NCBI GenBank assembly: GCA_020629955.1
Contig: JAHDCI010000028.1
Location: forward strand, 1-33,616
Length of the DNA: 33,616 nt
From: Myxococcota bacterium
Lineage (GTDB): Bacteria; Myxococcota_A; Polyangia; Polyangiales; Houyiibacteriaceae
Direction of reading: 5' to 3'
Position numbers and translations under genes: made by a program. The notes beneath the pieces were generated by a model, which was not told where the DNA came from, ran no database searches, and saw only the letters and a list, made by a program, of their open reading frames with translations. This document shows positions 25,639-32,889 of the stretch, in pieces (position 1 is the stretch's first letter; the number at the start of each line of letters is the position of its first letter).

Positions 25639-25893
25639 TCCCCGTTTATACCAAAGATGGGTGGGCACTCGCGAGATCTGCGCACGCAACCGCTCTTCGG
25701 ACGCCTCGAGCTTCGGGCCACGTTTCGCGAAAAACCGGATATTTTAATCAATAAATACAAATATTTAGCGTTTTCTTTCGGGCCCGTAAGAGCTTCGTAA
25801 GAACTTCCGCGTTCTATTCAGAGTGCGAACTGGGCGAAGTCATCGACAAGAATCCCCTCGCGAACTTCACCCCCACGTATCTGGAGCACGTTC
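25639..25893. promoter_or_regulatory. Divergent control region with 11-bp direct repeat
   Basis: A 255-bp gap between the TPR-PEGA gene (-) and the Spy-like gene (+). The part 25739-25776 is strongly AT-rich. CGTAAGAGCTT (25785-25795) and CGTAAGAACTT (25796-25806) are direct repeats with one mismatch, an 11-bp period like sites of OmpR/PhoB-family regulators. A GGAG at about 10 nt before 25894 is the ribosome-binding site of the Spy-like gene. Confidence 0.6.
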
Positions 25894-26610
25894 ATGACCC
25901 TCTTCCCCTCACTCACTCCTCGAACCATGACTCGACTCTTTGGCGCCTTCGCTCTGAGCGCGACCCTTCTCGGCGGCGCTCCGGCGGAAGCTTCTGCGCA
26001 AAGCCCCGCGGCGGATAGCAGCGCGCAGGCCGACGGCCATCATCACCGACGCGGTCGTCATCACCGACGCGGACATCGCGGGCCGATGGCGATTCTCCGG
26101 CAGCTCGATTTGAGCGATGCGCAACAGGAACAAGTCCGAGAGATCATGCGCTCCTCTCGAGCAGAGCGGCAGGCGATTCGTGCCCTTGAGGGCGAAGAGC
26201 GCCGCAGCCGAGCGCACGCCCACCGAAGCGCCGTTCGAGCCCGTATTGATGCGGTGCTAACCCCCGAGCAGCGAGCGCAAGCGGCGCGCCTTCGCACGGA
26301 GCAGCGCGCCCGCCGAATCGAGCGGAAGGTCACGCGTATGACCGAACGATTGAACCTGACGCCGGCCCAAGCCTCGCAGATTCGGGCCATCCTCGAGCGC
26401 AACGCACCCACTCCGGGGACGCGCCCAAATCGTGATGCGCGACGTGCGGTCCGCGCCGAGATCAATACGGTCCTGACCGAAGAGCAGCGAGCCTTGCGAC
26501 GCGCCCATCGCGCCGAACACGGTCGCCGCGGACGAGGACATATGCGCGGCCATCGCCGAGGCGGGATGCGGGGACACGGAGGAGCGAGCGCGCCCGACGT
26601 CGCTCCCTAA
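25894..26610 (+). CDS. Spy/CpxP-like periplasmic protein (LTxxQ motifs)
   Basis: A 238-residue exported, very basic protein. The signal peptide ends near GGAPAEASAQ. A His/Arg-rich stretch (HHHRRGRHHRRGHRG) follows. The helical core has two units, each carrying LDLSDAQQEQ or LNLTPAQASQ and then LTPEQR or LTEEQR, the marks of Spy/CpxP/ZraP-type chaperones and metal-binding proteins. The C-terminus is Gly/Arg/His-rich (HMRGHRRGGMRGHGG). It may bind metal or prevent aggregation in the periplasm under stress; the family is known, but this role is inferred. The ATG at 25894 is preceded by GGAG at a good distance. The divergent gene is the TPR-PEGA copy 1. Confidence 0.85.
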   Translation: MTLFPSLTPRTMTRLFGAFALSATLLGGAPAEASAQSPAADSSAQADGHHHRRGRHHRRGHRGPMAILRQLDLSDAQQEQVREIMRSSRAERQAIRALEGEERRSRAHAHRSAVRARIDAVLTPEQRAQAARLRTEQRARRIERKVTRMTERLNLTPAQASQIRAILERNAPTPGTRPNRDARRAVRAEINTVLTEEQRALRRAHRAEHGRRGRGHMRGHRRGGMRGHGGASAPDVAP

Positions 26611-26634
26611 GTCCGAACAGGATTCAACCGAGTC

Positions 26635-26668
26635 AAAGCCGACGGTCTTCAAAAGACGTGTCGGCTTT
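26635..26668 (+). terminator. Hairpin terminator after the Spy-like gene
   Basis: AAAGCCGAC / GTCGGCTTT is a perfect 9-bp outer stem and GTCTT/AAGAC pairs inside it. It lies 24 bp after the stop. A T-run is limited to the stem's own TTT. It separates convergent genes and could work both ways. Confidence 0.65.
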
Positions 26669-26735
26669 GCTCGTTTGACGTGGGAAGTTGTTAGAGCGAC
26701 CGATACAGTCCGTATTGGAGCGAAGTGAACTTTCC

Positions 26736-27233
26736 TTACGATTGTGAAGGATTGGGCGGGGGCGCGAATCCAGGTGATGGATCCGACCTCGCCCAAACCG
26801 CGTGACGCTTTCCGCTCTCGTGCCAGACAAGAAAGCAATCGCCGTTCGATTCAACACGAACATTGGCGCGGGGAACCTCTACGGTCGATTCCTTGGCGGT
26901 CACTCTTCCAACGATATCGCCAACCAGTGCCCAGCCCGCACCCATTCCGATCATTCCGAGTACACCGATCAGCATCGGGCCCTTTCGATAGCGCATCAGT
27001 TCCACGCCGATTTCTTCGAGAAGCATGACGATGGCGACGATCGCCGCGACCCCAACGATCGCACCAAAAATGCCCGAGATTCGAGTGAGCCAGACGCGCT
27101 CACGCTTTCCGCGCAAGCGAATGCTCCCTTCGGTATGTGTCAAAATGCCTTGCTTCACAAAGCGGCCACTCGTGACACCGAGCGCCTTTTCTTCATCGAT
27201 ACTTGGCGCAAAAAACTGCACGCGCTGTTCCAT
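26736..27233 (-). CDS. Two-TM protein, second of a tandem paralogous pair
   Basis: A 165-residue membrane protein with no family I recognise. Residues 1-50 are soluble (QRVQFFAPSIDEEKALG ... RGKRERVWLTRI). Two TM helices follow (about 55-75, GAIVGVAAIVAIVMLLEEIG, and about 85-110, MLIGVLGMIGMGAGWALVG). The C-terminal part ends in a beta-like VEVPRANVRVESNGDCFLVW and GKRHAVWARS. It matches the upstream protein at 27236 along its whole length (PRS/PRA-x-V, LVW-x-E-x-G-x-R-x-AV), so it is a duplicate. The start ATG at 27233 is just 2 nt past the stop of the other gene, with GGGA upstream. Both may form a heteromeric complex. Confidence 0.72.
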   Translation of the reverse strand: MEQRVQFFAPSIDEEKALGVTSGRFVKQGILTHTEGSIRLRGKRERVWLTRISGIFGAIVGVAAIVAIVMLLEEIGVELMRYRKGPMLIGVLGMIGMGAGWALVGDIVGRVTAKESTVEVPRANVRVESNGDCFLVWHESGKRHAVWARSDPSPGFAPPPNPSQS

Positions 27234-27235
27234 AT

Positions 27236-27703
27236 TCACATCCCTACAGCCTTTGCGAGCACTGCGCGGCGCTCGCCATTTTCGTTCCAGACGAGAAGCC
27301 ACGAAGCGCCCATCGTTCGCATCTCGACCTCGCTTCGCGGCAGATCGAGCGAAAACGGACGGCGCGTGAGCCAGCCGACTACACCCGCGCTCATGGAGCT
27401 GCCCGCCACGCCCCCGATCAGCGCGGAGAGTGCGACCCAGGTCGCGCCGTTTCGATGTGCCAGAAGATCCGCGCCCATCTGCTGGACGAGAAACGCGATG
27501 CCAAGCGTCACCAATACGCCGAGCGGGAAACCGAGTCCACGCGCGACGCGCACCGCTCTCAGCCGCTGCACCTTCCCGCGAAGCGAGACCCCGTCGGGGC
27601 TGAGATGAAACCAACCGCGGCCCCAGAGCCCAGCGCTCTTCAGGGTATCGCAGGGCTGCCCATCAAACTCCCCCGGGGGAGGCATGAACCGAACGTCCAT
27701 CAT
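27236..27703 (-). CDS. Two-TM protein, first of a tandem paralogous pair
   Basis: A 155-residue membrane protein, paralogous to the next gene. It shares FMPPPGEFDG at the start, SLRGKVQRLRAVRVARG before the first TM helix (LGVLVTLGIAFLVQQMG), a second helix (VALSALIGGVAGSSMSAGVVGW), and a final strand pair LPRSEVEMRTMGAS with LLVWNENGERRAVLA. Function is unknown. Two ATGs at 27703 and 27700 are possible. It diverges from the gene at 27848 across 144 bp. The two small proteins with similar ends and different middle sequence look like partners in one membrane assembly. Confidence 0.72.
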   Translation of the reverse strand: MMDVRFMPPPGEFDGQPCDTLKSAGLWGRGWFHLSPDGVSLRGKVQRLRAVRVARGLGFPLGVLVTLGIAFLVQQMGADLLAHRNGATWVALSALIGGVAGSSMSAGVVGWLTRRPFSLDLPRSEVEMRTMGASWLLVWNENGERRAVLAKAVGM

Positions 27704-27791
27704 GCCTCGTTCTACGGCGACTCTTTCAAGATCCTTCCCGGCAATGATTCGTAGGGTGTACGAACGAAACGGACGGCTTCTCCGAGCTCGT

Positions 27792-27843
27792 GAGGGCTTG
27801 CTACGATCGGGCCCTCTGCTCTACCATCCGGGCAACCCCGGAT
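27792..27843 (+). promoter_or_regulatory. Tandem hairpins before the gene at 27848
   Basis: GAGGGC (27792-27797) pairs with GCCCTC (27811-27816), and ATCCGGG (27826-27832) pairs with CCCGGAT (27837-27843) through a CAAC loop. The second ends 4 nt before the ATG, where a ribosome-binding site would be expected, and no Shine-Dalgarno is visible. It could control translation. Confidence 0.4.
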
Positions 27844-27847
27844 AGCG

Positions 27848-28330
27848 ATGAGCGACCAAGAAGCCTCAAAAAAAACAGATGAATCTCCTGATGACGCGAC
27901 CAATGAAGGTGGCGGTGAGGGGGAGCGACGAAGGCTCGAGGGCGTCTTTCGTGAGGCATTTCGAAAAGCGGTGGAAAAGGGCGTAGAGGCCGGCGTTGGA
28001 ACACTCAACCGGGCGGACAAAGCCGTTCGGGGAGTGGTCGACGAGGTGCCGCTCCCGAAGGAGGTGGCCGGCTATTTCTTTAATCAGATCGACGAGACGA
28101 AGAACGTCTTGGTGCGCGTCGTCGCCGGAGAAGTCCGCGACTTTCTGGACGCGACGGATGTTGCCGGCGAGCTCCAGCGTGCGCTGACCTCACTCTCCTT
28201 CGAGATCAAAACCGAGGTTCGCTTTATCCCGAACGATGCCGGCGGGATTCGTCCTCAAGTTCGCGCCAAAGCAGCGCCGAAGGTCAAACGCGCGACGCAG
28301 CCTCCGCCGGCAAATGAAGACGACGAATAG
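27848..28330 (+). CDS. Charged cytoplasmic protein, function unknown
   Basis: A 160-residue protein without signal peptide or TM segment. The first 30 residues are acidic and low-complexity (DESPDDATNEGGGEGE). The core (about 30-120) is amphipathic and helical, with GVFREAFRKAVEKGVEAGVG, VVDEVPLPKEVAGYFFNQID, VLVRVVAGEVRDFLDATD and LQRALTSLSFEIKTEVRF. The tail is Pro/Lys/Glu-rich. The layout resembles phasin-like granule proteins or helical adaptor proteins, but there is no specific motif. It converges on trmL, 6 bp away. The gene is supported by its length and coherent composition rather than by homology. Confidence 0.7.
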   Translation: MSDQEASKKTDESPDDATNEGGGEGERRRLEGVFREAFRKAVEKGVEAGVGTLNRADKAVRGVVDEVPLPKEVAGYFFNQIDETKNVLVRVVAGEVRDFLDATDVAGELQRALTSLSFEIKTEVRFIPNDAGGIRPQVRAKAAPKVKRATQPPPANEDDE

Positions 28331-28336
28331 CCCTCT

Positions 28337-28879
28337 TTAGCGAGTCTTCCCGATCGCGTCGTCCTTGAGCATCACGTTCTGAAGCGCACCGATCGAGCGT
28401 AGCGCTTCGTACACGGAGACAGCGACGGCGTTCGAGAGGTTCAGGCTTCGAACCGCGCCAAGCGTTGGGATCGCGACCGGGATAATATCGGGCCGCTCGA
28501 GAAACGCTGGATCGAGACCGCGAGATTCTTTGCCGAAGATCAGTGTATCGCCGGGTTGAAAGTCCGCCTCAAGATAAGAGCGCTCGGTGTTGGCCGTGAA
28601 CGCAAAAAGACGCGTGTCCTCCGGGAGTTCGGAACGACACGCGTCAAAATCGTCGTGCACATGAAGATCAACCAGCGGCCAATAGTCGAGGCCCGCGCGG
28701 CGAACCGCTTGCTCGTCGATTCGAAACCCAAGCTTGCCGACCAAGTGAAGCGCGCTCTGTGTCGCCGCACAGGTGCGTGCGACCGCGCCCGTATTTGGCG
28801 GGATCTCGGGCTCGATGAGCACCACATGAAGTTTGTCGAGCTGGGTTTCCGCTCGGAGTTTCATTCCACGTGGGCTCAT
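28337..28879 (-). CDS. trmL: tRNA (cytidine/uridine-34-2'-O)-methyltransferase
   Basis: A 180-residue SPOUT-fold methyltransferase of the TrmL type, which methylates the 2'-O of the wobble nucleotide of leucine tRNAs using S-adenosylmethionine. The trefoil-knot motifs are clear: IPPNTGAVARTCAAT (motif 1), LIFGKESRGLD (motif 2) and VRSLNLSNAVAVSVYEA (motif 3, with the SAM-binding knot). RRAGLDYWPL is a conserved family segment. The usual TrmL length is about 150-160 residues. The ATG at 28879 gives a slightly long N-terminus; an ATG at 28864 would be closer to the family. It follows the DUF4215-repeat gene by 14 bp on the same strand. Confidence 0.92.
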   Translation of the reverse strand: MSPRGMKLRAETQLDKLHVVLIEPEIPPNTGAVARTCAATQSALHLVGKLGFRIDEQAVRRAGLDYWPLVDLHVHDDFDACRSELPEDTRLFAFTANTERSYLEADFQPGDTLIFGKESRGLDPAFLERPDIIPVAIPTLGAVRSLNLSNAVAVSVYEALRSIGALQNVMLKDDAIGKTR

Positions 28880-28893
28880 CTGCGAGAGAGCGA

Positions 28894-30459
28894 CTACGGC
28901 GCCGGAGGAGGAACTGCGCCGCCACCGCTGGTGAGCTGCGCGCCAACCGCGGCGAAGTTAAAGCCGGAGGACCAGCCATCCTGGAAGCGCATGTCGAGGG
29001 CGCAGCGGCCACCTTCCACGCGGGTTCCGTCGCCATCAATGCAGGCGGTGATGACCGGCTGGCATCCGGCCGGGCCGGTGCGCGCAACTTCGAAACGCTC
29101 GAGGCCGTCACCGTCAACGTCCACGTCCGGCGCTCCGCCCGAGAGCGGGAAGAAGAAGCCTTCCGGGGTACCACCGAGAAGGAGATCGCCAAGGTTCGTG
29201 TCCCGGCCAGAACCGTCGCAAGGCGGCGCGGGAGGTCCGCCAATCATGCTAAGCGGATTCGGAACAAACGCGAGGCTCGAGACGGGAACCGCACCACAGA
29301 GAACACCGTTACGCACGCCGCTCAGCGCTCCGTCGGTCGCGAAGGTCATCCCCGTGATGTAGCCCTGCTTGATCTCCAAGGGGAGGAACGTGATGGGGAT
29401 CAACACATCTTCCGGGCCACCTTCGAGCATGCCGCGCGAGACCGAGCTCGCGAACGAGGCGACGGGGTTACCAGCATCGTCAAGCGCTGCGGGCGAAACG
29501 GTGAAGAGCCCGCTGCCGCTGAGGTTATTGCCCGGGTTGCCGTCCGCGTCTTCCCCCTGAAGCCATGCGATGGAGAAATCGGGGTCGGTGAAGCCAGTCG
29601 GGTCATCAAGGCCGAGCGGGTGCATCAGTGCGATGATATCGGTGCCGATCGAATCGCCGAGGAACATCGAGTTCACAATGCCGACGAGCGGGCCAAGCGT
29701 ATTCGAGAACTGATTGTCGACAACACCGTCGCCGCTGAAGTCACAACCGACGGTCGTACCGCCGATCTGAAGCGAGCTGATGACCATCGAGCGCTCGGTC
29801 TGGCAGTCCGGACCGCAGCCATCGAATCCAACGTTATTGCCATCGTCGCAGGTTTCCCCCTCGTCGAGGTCGCCGTTGCCGCACATCGCGATTCCGAGGC
29901 AGTTCGCCGCACAGCCGGGCGTTCCGTCGCAAAGCTCACCAACATGCGCATCGCGAATGCCGTTGCCGCAGGTCTCGTCCGAGGTGCAGTCGGAGCGGCA
30001 ACCATCGCCCGAGCGGTTGTTGCCGTCGTCGCAAACTTCGTCTCCGCCAACTTCGCCGTCACCGCAGAAGGCCTCACGGCGACACATCGAGTTGCAGCCA
30101 TCGCCATCCTCGGTGTTGCCATCGTCGCAGGATTCGCCCGCCTCAAGGCGTCCGTTGCCGCAGTCCATCTCGACGGTGCACTCGGCCGAGCAGCCATCGC
30201 CACTGGTGTTGTTGCCGTCGTCACAGCCTTCGCCTTCATCGGTATTTCCATCACCACACGAAGGGGTGGGCGGTACATCCGGCACGTCCGAATCCGGCGT
30301 ATCACCATCGGGCGTGTCGCCATCTGGGGTATCGCTATCCGGAACGTTCGAATCCAACGAAGCGTCAAACATGATTCCGCCGTCTTCTTCGATCGTCGTG
30401 CTTTCGGGGCAGGCGATAAGAAGGATGGCAACTAGGGGTACGAGCGCGCGCATCAACAT
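28894..30459 (-). CDS. DUF4215 Cys-rich repeat lipoprotein
   Basis: A 521-residue lipoprotein of a type common in myxobacteria. The signal ends in lipobox LLIAC. An Asp/Pro linker with DTPDGDTPDG repeats leads to five or so DUF4215-type units (about residues 68-220), each of the form CGDG-x-D-x-GE-x-CDDGNN-x-x-GDGC-x-x-x-C. The calcium-binding-like, disulfide-rich units suggest a surface adhesin or stalk. The remaining 300 residues are a beta-rich domain with DFSGDGVVDNQFSN and VDGDGLERFE segments of unknown role. The start ATG at 30459 is fixed by the strong ribosome-binding site just upstream of it. Confidence 0.9.
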   Translation of the reverse strand: MLMRALVPLVAILLIACPESTTIEEDGGIMFDASLDSNVPDSDTPDGDTPDGDTPDSDVPDVPPTPSCGDGNTDEGEGCDDGNNTSGDGCSAECTVEMDCGNGRLEAGESCDDGNTEDGDGCNSMCRREAFCGDGEVGGDEVCDDGNNRSGDGCRSDCTSDETCGNGIRDAHVGELCDGTPGCAANCLGIAMCGNGDLDEGETCDDGNNVGFDGCGPDCQTERSMVISSLQIGGTTVGCDFSGDGVVDNQFSNTLGPLVGIVNSMFLGDSIGTDIIALMHPLGLDDPTGFTDPDFSIAWLQGEDADGNPGNNLSGSGLFTVSPAALDDAGNPVASFASSVSRGMLEGGPEDVLIPITFLPLEIKQGYITGMTFATDGALSGVRNGVLCGAVPVSSLAFVPNPLSMIGGPPAPPCDGSGRDTNLGDLLLGGTPEGFFFPLSGGAPDVDVDGDGLERFEVARTGPAGCQPVITACIDGDGTRVEGGRCALDMRFQDGWSSGFNFAAVGAQLTSGGGAVPPPAP

Positions 30460-30463
30460 AAGT

Positions 30464-30469
30464 TCCTCC
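30464..30469 (-). promoter_or_regulatory. Shine-Dalgarno GGAGGA that decides the DUF4215 gene start
   Basis: On the minus strand GGAGGA lies 4 nt from the ATG at 30459. It excludes the TTG at 30471 and favours 30459 over the ATG at 30453. Confidence 0.8.
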
Positions 30470-30665
30470 AAAGAGGCCGGAAGCCTATCGCACCTTTCGC
30501 CGCATGGCGAGCGGGCGAGGACGGTTCATCAGGAGAGGTTGGCAAGGAGGATCGGGTTCATCCCCAGTGCGCCGGTCTACAGAGAGCCGACGAGGGTGGA
30601 CAGCGGGGCGCTTCACGAGAGAAGATAAGCGAGTGATCATTGGTCTTCCTTCACTCCCTCGCTCA

Positions 30666-31397
30666 TTGACCGCGAAGCTCCGGGTTCCGGTGATGACATT
30701 CGTCGCTGCGTTGGCGCTCACCCTGCTCTCCAGCCCGGCCGCCGCCCAGGACGATACCGCCGCGGCTCGGGCTGCGTTTGCTCGTGGTCAAGAGGCCGCC
30801 GCCGAAGAGCGCTGGTCCGACGCGCTCGCAGGCTTTCAAGAAGCTTATATGATGAGCGGGGTCCCGGTCGCGCTCTACAACCAGGGGATGGTGCTCCGGG
30901 CTTTGGGCCGATTTCGTGAATCGCGAGACGCCTTCGACCTGCTGCTGCGAGAGCATCCGGATTTCGCTTCCGCCGAGGAGGCGCGAGCAACACGGGACGA
31001 AGTTGCGGCGCGGGTTGCGGTCATGGAGTTGGTCGGTCTCGACCCGGATGCCGAGTATACGATTCGGCTCGACGGTCGCGAGGTCGAGGCGGAGCCCGCG
31101 AGCGAAGTCGAAGTCGAAGCGGACCCCGGCGAACATACGGTCGAGGCCGAGCGCGAGGGGTATGTTCCTTTTCTCGCAGAGCGACGGCTTCGTGATGGCG
31201 AGAGAATCGTGGTCGAGGTCGCCATGGAGGAAGCGGATACCGGAAGGCCCATCGCGCAGAGTCCTGCGTTTTGGATCATCACCGTCTTGGTGGTGGGCGG
31301 CGCTGCCGCAGCGACCGGAATCATCCTCCAAAACAACGCCCAGGCGCAGCCTGAGAGCGGAAATGTGCTCAACGTCAGCCAGGAGCTTTCGCGATGA
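30666..31397 (+). CDS. TPR-PEGA protein with C-terminal TM anchor (copy 2)
   Basis: A 243-residue exported protein, copy 2 of the family at 24859 and 32129. A signal peptide (LTAKLRVPVMTFVAALALTL ... SPAAAQDD) is followed by TPR helices (AFARGQEAAAEERWSDALAG, ALYNQGMVLRALGRFRESRD), a PEGA domain (about 120-190: YTIRLDGREV, PGEHTVEAEREGY), and a C-terminal TM helix (FWIITVLVVGGAAAATGIIL) with a tail ending NVSQELSR. The TTG at 30666 gives the best n-region with Lys and Arg; an ATG at 30693 is the alternative. It overlaps its lipoprotein partner (ATGA). The gap 30472-30665 upstream is shared with the divergent DUF4215 gene and shows no clear boxes. Confidence 0.8.
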   Translation: MTAKLRVPVMTFVAALALTLLSSPAAAQDDTAAARAAFARGQEAAAEERWSDALAGFQEAYMMSGVPVALYNQGMVLRALGRFRESRDAFDLLLREHPDFASAEEARATRDEVAARVAVMELVGLDPDAEYTIRLDGREVEAEPASEVEVEADPGEHTVEAEREGYVPFLAERRLRDGERIVVEVAMEEADTGRPIAQSPAFWIITVLVVGGAAAATGIILQNNAQAQPESGNVLNVSQELSR

Positions 31398-32029
31398 GAG
31401 CTTTCGTTCTTGCGCTCGTAGCGCTCGGTATTCTCTCGGGCTGCAACAAAATTGGCATCCTCGAGGGCAAGATCGAGGTAAGCAATCGTGTGGTCGATCG
31501 CTGCGATTCGGGAGAGCTCTTTGTCTCGGTGCAGGCGATGACCTCGGATCGCTTCGCCTCGGATTGGGCGGGCTCGGATCTGGAAACGGAGTCGGTGGCG
31601 CCGGGGAGCCCGTACGAGTTCAGCATCACCTCCTCCGACCCGCTTGAGAACCTTTTTCTCAAGACACGTTTTTGCTGCGATGCGGAGTGTCGAACGGTCG
31701 AATCGCAGGTCTGGACGACGCTTGAGTCGCCGATCTATGTGAATCAGAGCGCGAATCGGTCCGTCACCCGCTGGACACAATCGCTGACCGAAGCTCCGGT
31801 CGTCATCGATGAGATGAGCTGCGACGGATGCACGGGCGCGTGCGTCTCGGGTCGGTGCATTTCGACGCCCCCCGAGGGAAGCGGCTGTAGCGTGGTCGGC
31901 ATCGAAGGCGAGGCCGACCCGCGGATCCCCACCTGGCGCTGCGAAGTCGACAAGTGTCAGATCGCCGGCTGCTCGGAAGGTATGGGCAACTTCTGCGATG
32001 GGGATCTCCACATCTGCGAGCTCGACTGA
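31394..32029 (+). CDS. Lipoprotein, partner of TPR-PEGA copy 2
   Basis: A 211-residue lipoprotein with lipobox ILSGC. The mature part is beta-rich (KIEVSNRVVDRCDSGELFVS, SPYEFSITSSDP, LFLKTRFCCDAEC) with a Cys-rich C-terminal third (CDGCTGACVSGRC, CEVDKCQIAGC, FCDGDLHICELD). It resembles the lipoprotein at 32890: both have an FLKTRFCCDAEC or LVRVRYCGSALC pattern and both end in a C-x-V-x-x-C unit and a DxHxCE-like tail. The ATG overlaps the stop of TPR-PEGA copy 2, so the pair is translationally coupled. No known domain is recognised. Confidence 0.82.
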   Translation: MRAFVLALVALGILSGCNKIGILEGKIEVSNRVVDRCDSGELFVSVQAMTSDRFASDWAGSDLETESVAPGSPYEFSITSSDPLENLFLKTRFCCDAECRTVESQVWTTLESPIYVNQSANRSVTRWTQSLTEAPVVIDEMSCDGCTGACVSGRCISTPPEGSGCSVVGIEGEADPRIPTWRCEVDKCQIAGCSEGMGNFCDGDLHICELD

Positions 32030-32128
32030 ACCGCCACATCCTCTTGAGCGCGTGAACGTCGCTCAGATTCTGCCCTCAAGTCGGCGAGAACATTGCAACG
32101 CAAGGACGCTCGGATCTACTATCGCCGT

Positions 32129-32887
32129 ATGCGGATCTTACCCTCCGGCCTTGTGCGCACATGTCTTTTGGCCGCGTCGTTGCTTTTCCTTCAAGCGAAT
32201 TTGGCGAGCGCGCAACGCGTGGTCTTTCCGGGTCCGAGCGGCGAACCGAGCGAGGGTGAAATCGCGGAGGCGCGCGATCTCTTCGTTGAAGGGACAGGTC
32301 ACGCCGAAGCGGAGCGATGGGCCGACGCGCTCGACGCATTTGTGGAGTGTTACGCGCTCTCCGGCGTTCCCGCGGCCCTCTTTAATGCTAGCAGCACGCT
32401 ACGATCGATCGGCCGTTACCTCGACGCACGTGATTCAGTCGACCAGCTCTTCCGAGAACATCCCGAGCTCGATGAATCCCTCCGAGGCGCCGCGACCGAA
32501 CTGCGCTCCGAAGTGGAAGACCGCATCGCTACCCTGGTCGTGCGAGACTTGCCCGTCGACCCGGGTTTGATTCTGCGTCTGGATGGTTCCACCCGGCCGG
32601 ATATTGGAGACCGTCCCCTCTCGCTCGAAATGGACGCTGGTCCGCACAACCTTCAGGTGGAGCTCCCGGGTTACGAACTCTTTCTATGGGAAGGCGAGCT
32701 CGGTGAGGGAGACCGCACGAGCGTGCAGGTGACACTGACCGAGATCGAAGAAGGTGGCAGCGGGCTGCGAACGGTGCTCTGGGTAACCCTCGGGTTGGTG
32801 GTCGCAGGCGGACTCGCCGTCGGCGCCTATTTCCTCTTCCGGCCCGAACCTCTCGAACCCCAAAGCATGTTCACGGTGGAGCTTTAA
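32129..32887 (+). CDS. TPR-PEGA protein with C-terminal TM anchor (copy 3)
   Basis: A 252-residue exported protein, copy 3. A signal peptide (LVRTCLLAASLLFLQANLASAQ) is followed by TPR helices (ARDLFVEGTGHAEAERWADAL, ALFNASSTLRSIGRYLDARD), a PEGA-like domain (about 130-195: LILRLDGSTRP, AGPHNLQVELPGYE) and a C-terminal TM helix (VLWVTLGLVVAGGLAVGAYF) with a short tail ending FTVEL. The ATG at 32129 is used; a TTG at 32093 upstream is less likely. It is 2 nt from its lipoprotein partner. The gap 32030-32128 before it holds no gene. Like copies 1 and 2, the periplasmic part is expected to sit on the inner membrane. Confidence 0.85.
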   Translation: MRILPSGLVRTCLLAASLLFLQANLASAQRVVFPGPSGEPSEGEIAEARDLFVEGTGHAEAERWADALDAFVECYALSGVPAALFNASSTLRSIGRYLDARDSVDQLFREHPELDESLRGAATELRSEVEDRIATLVVRDLPVDPGLILRLDGSTRPDIGDRPLSLEMDAGPHNLQVELPGYELFLWEGELGEGDRTSVQVTLTEIEEGGSGLRTVLWVTLGLVVAGGLAVGAYFLFRPEPLEPQSMFTVEL

Positions 32888-32889
32888 TC

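Noticed and set aside
30280-30350. 15-bp period repeat in the DUF4215 gene as a minisatellite
   Set aside because: It is the coding sequence of the Asp-Thr-Pro-Asp-Gly linker.
28870-30435. A 521-codon open frame on + opposite the DUF4215 lipoprotein gene
   Set aside because: Its Ala/Val-rich repeats are the complement of the Cys-rich repeats; the minus strand has a lipobox and a strong Shine-Dalgarno.
30875-32011. A 378-codon minus frame over TPR-PEGA copy 2 and its lipoprotein
   Set aside because: It spans two well-supported + genes and shows no domain or signal peptide.
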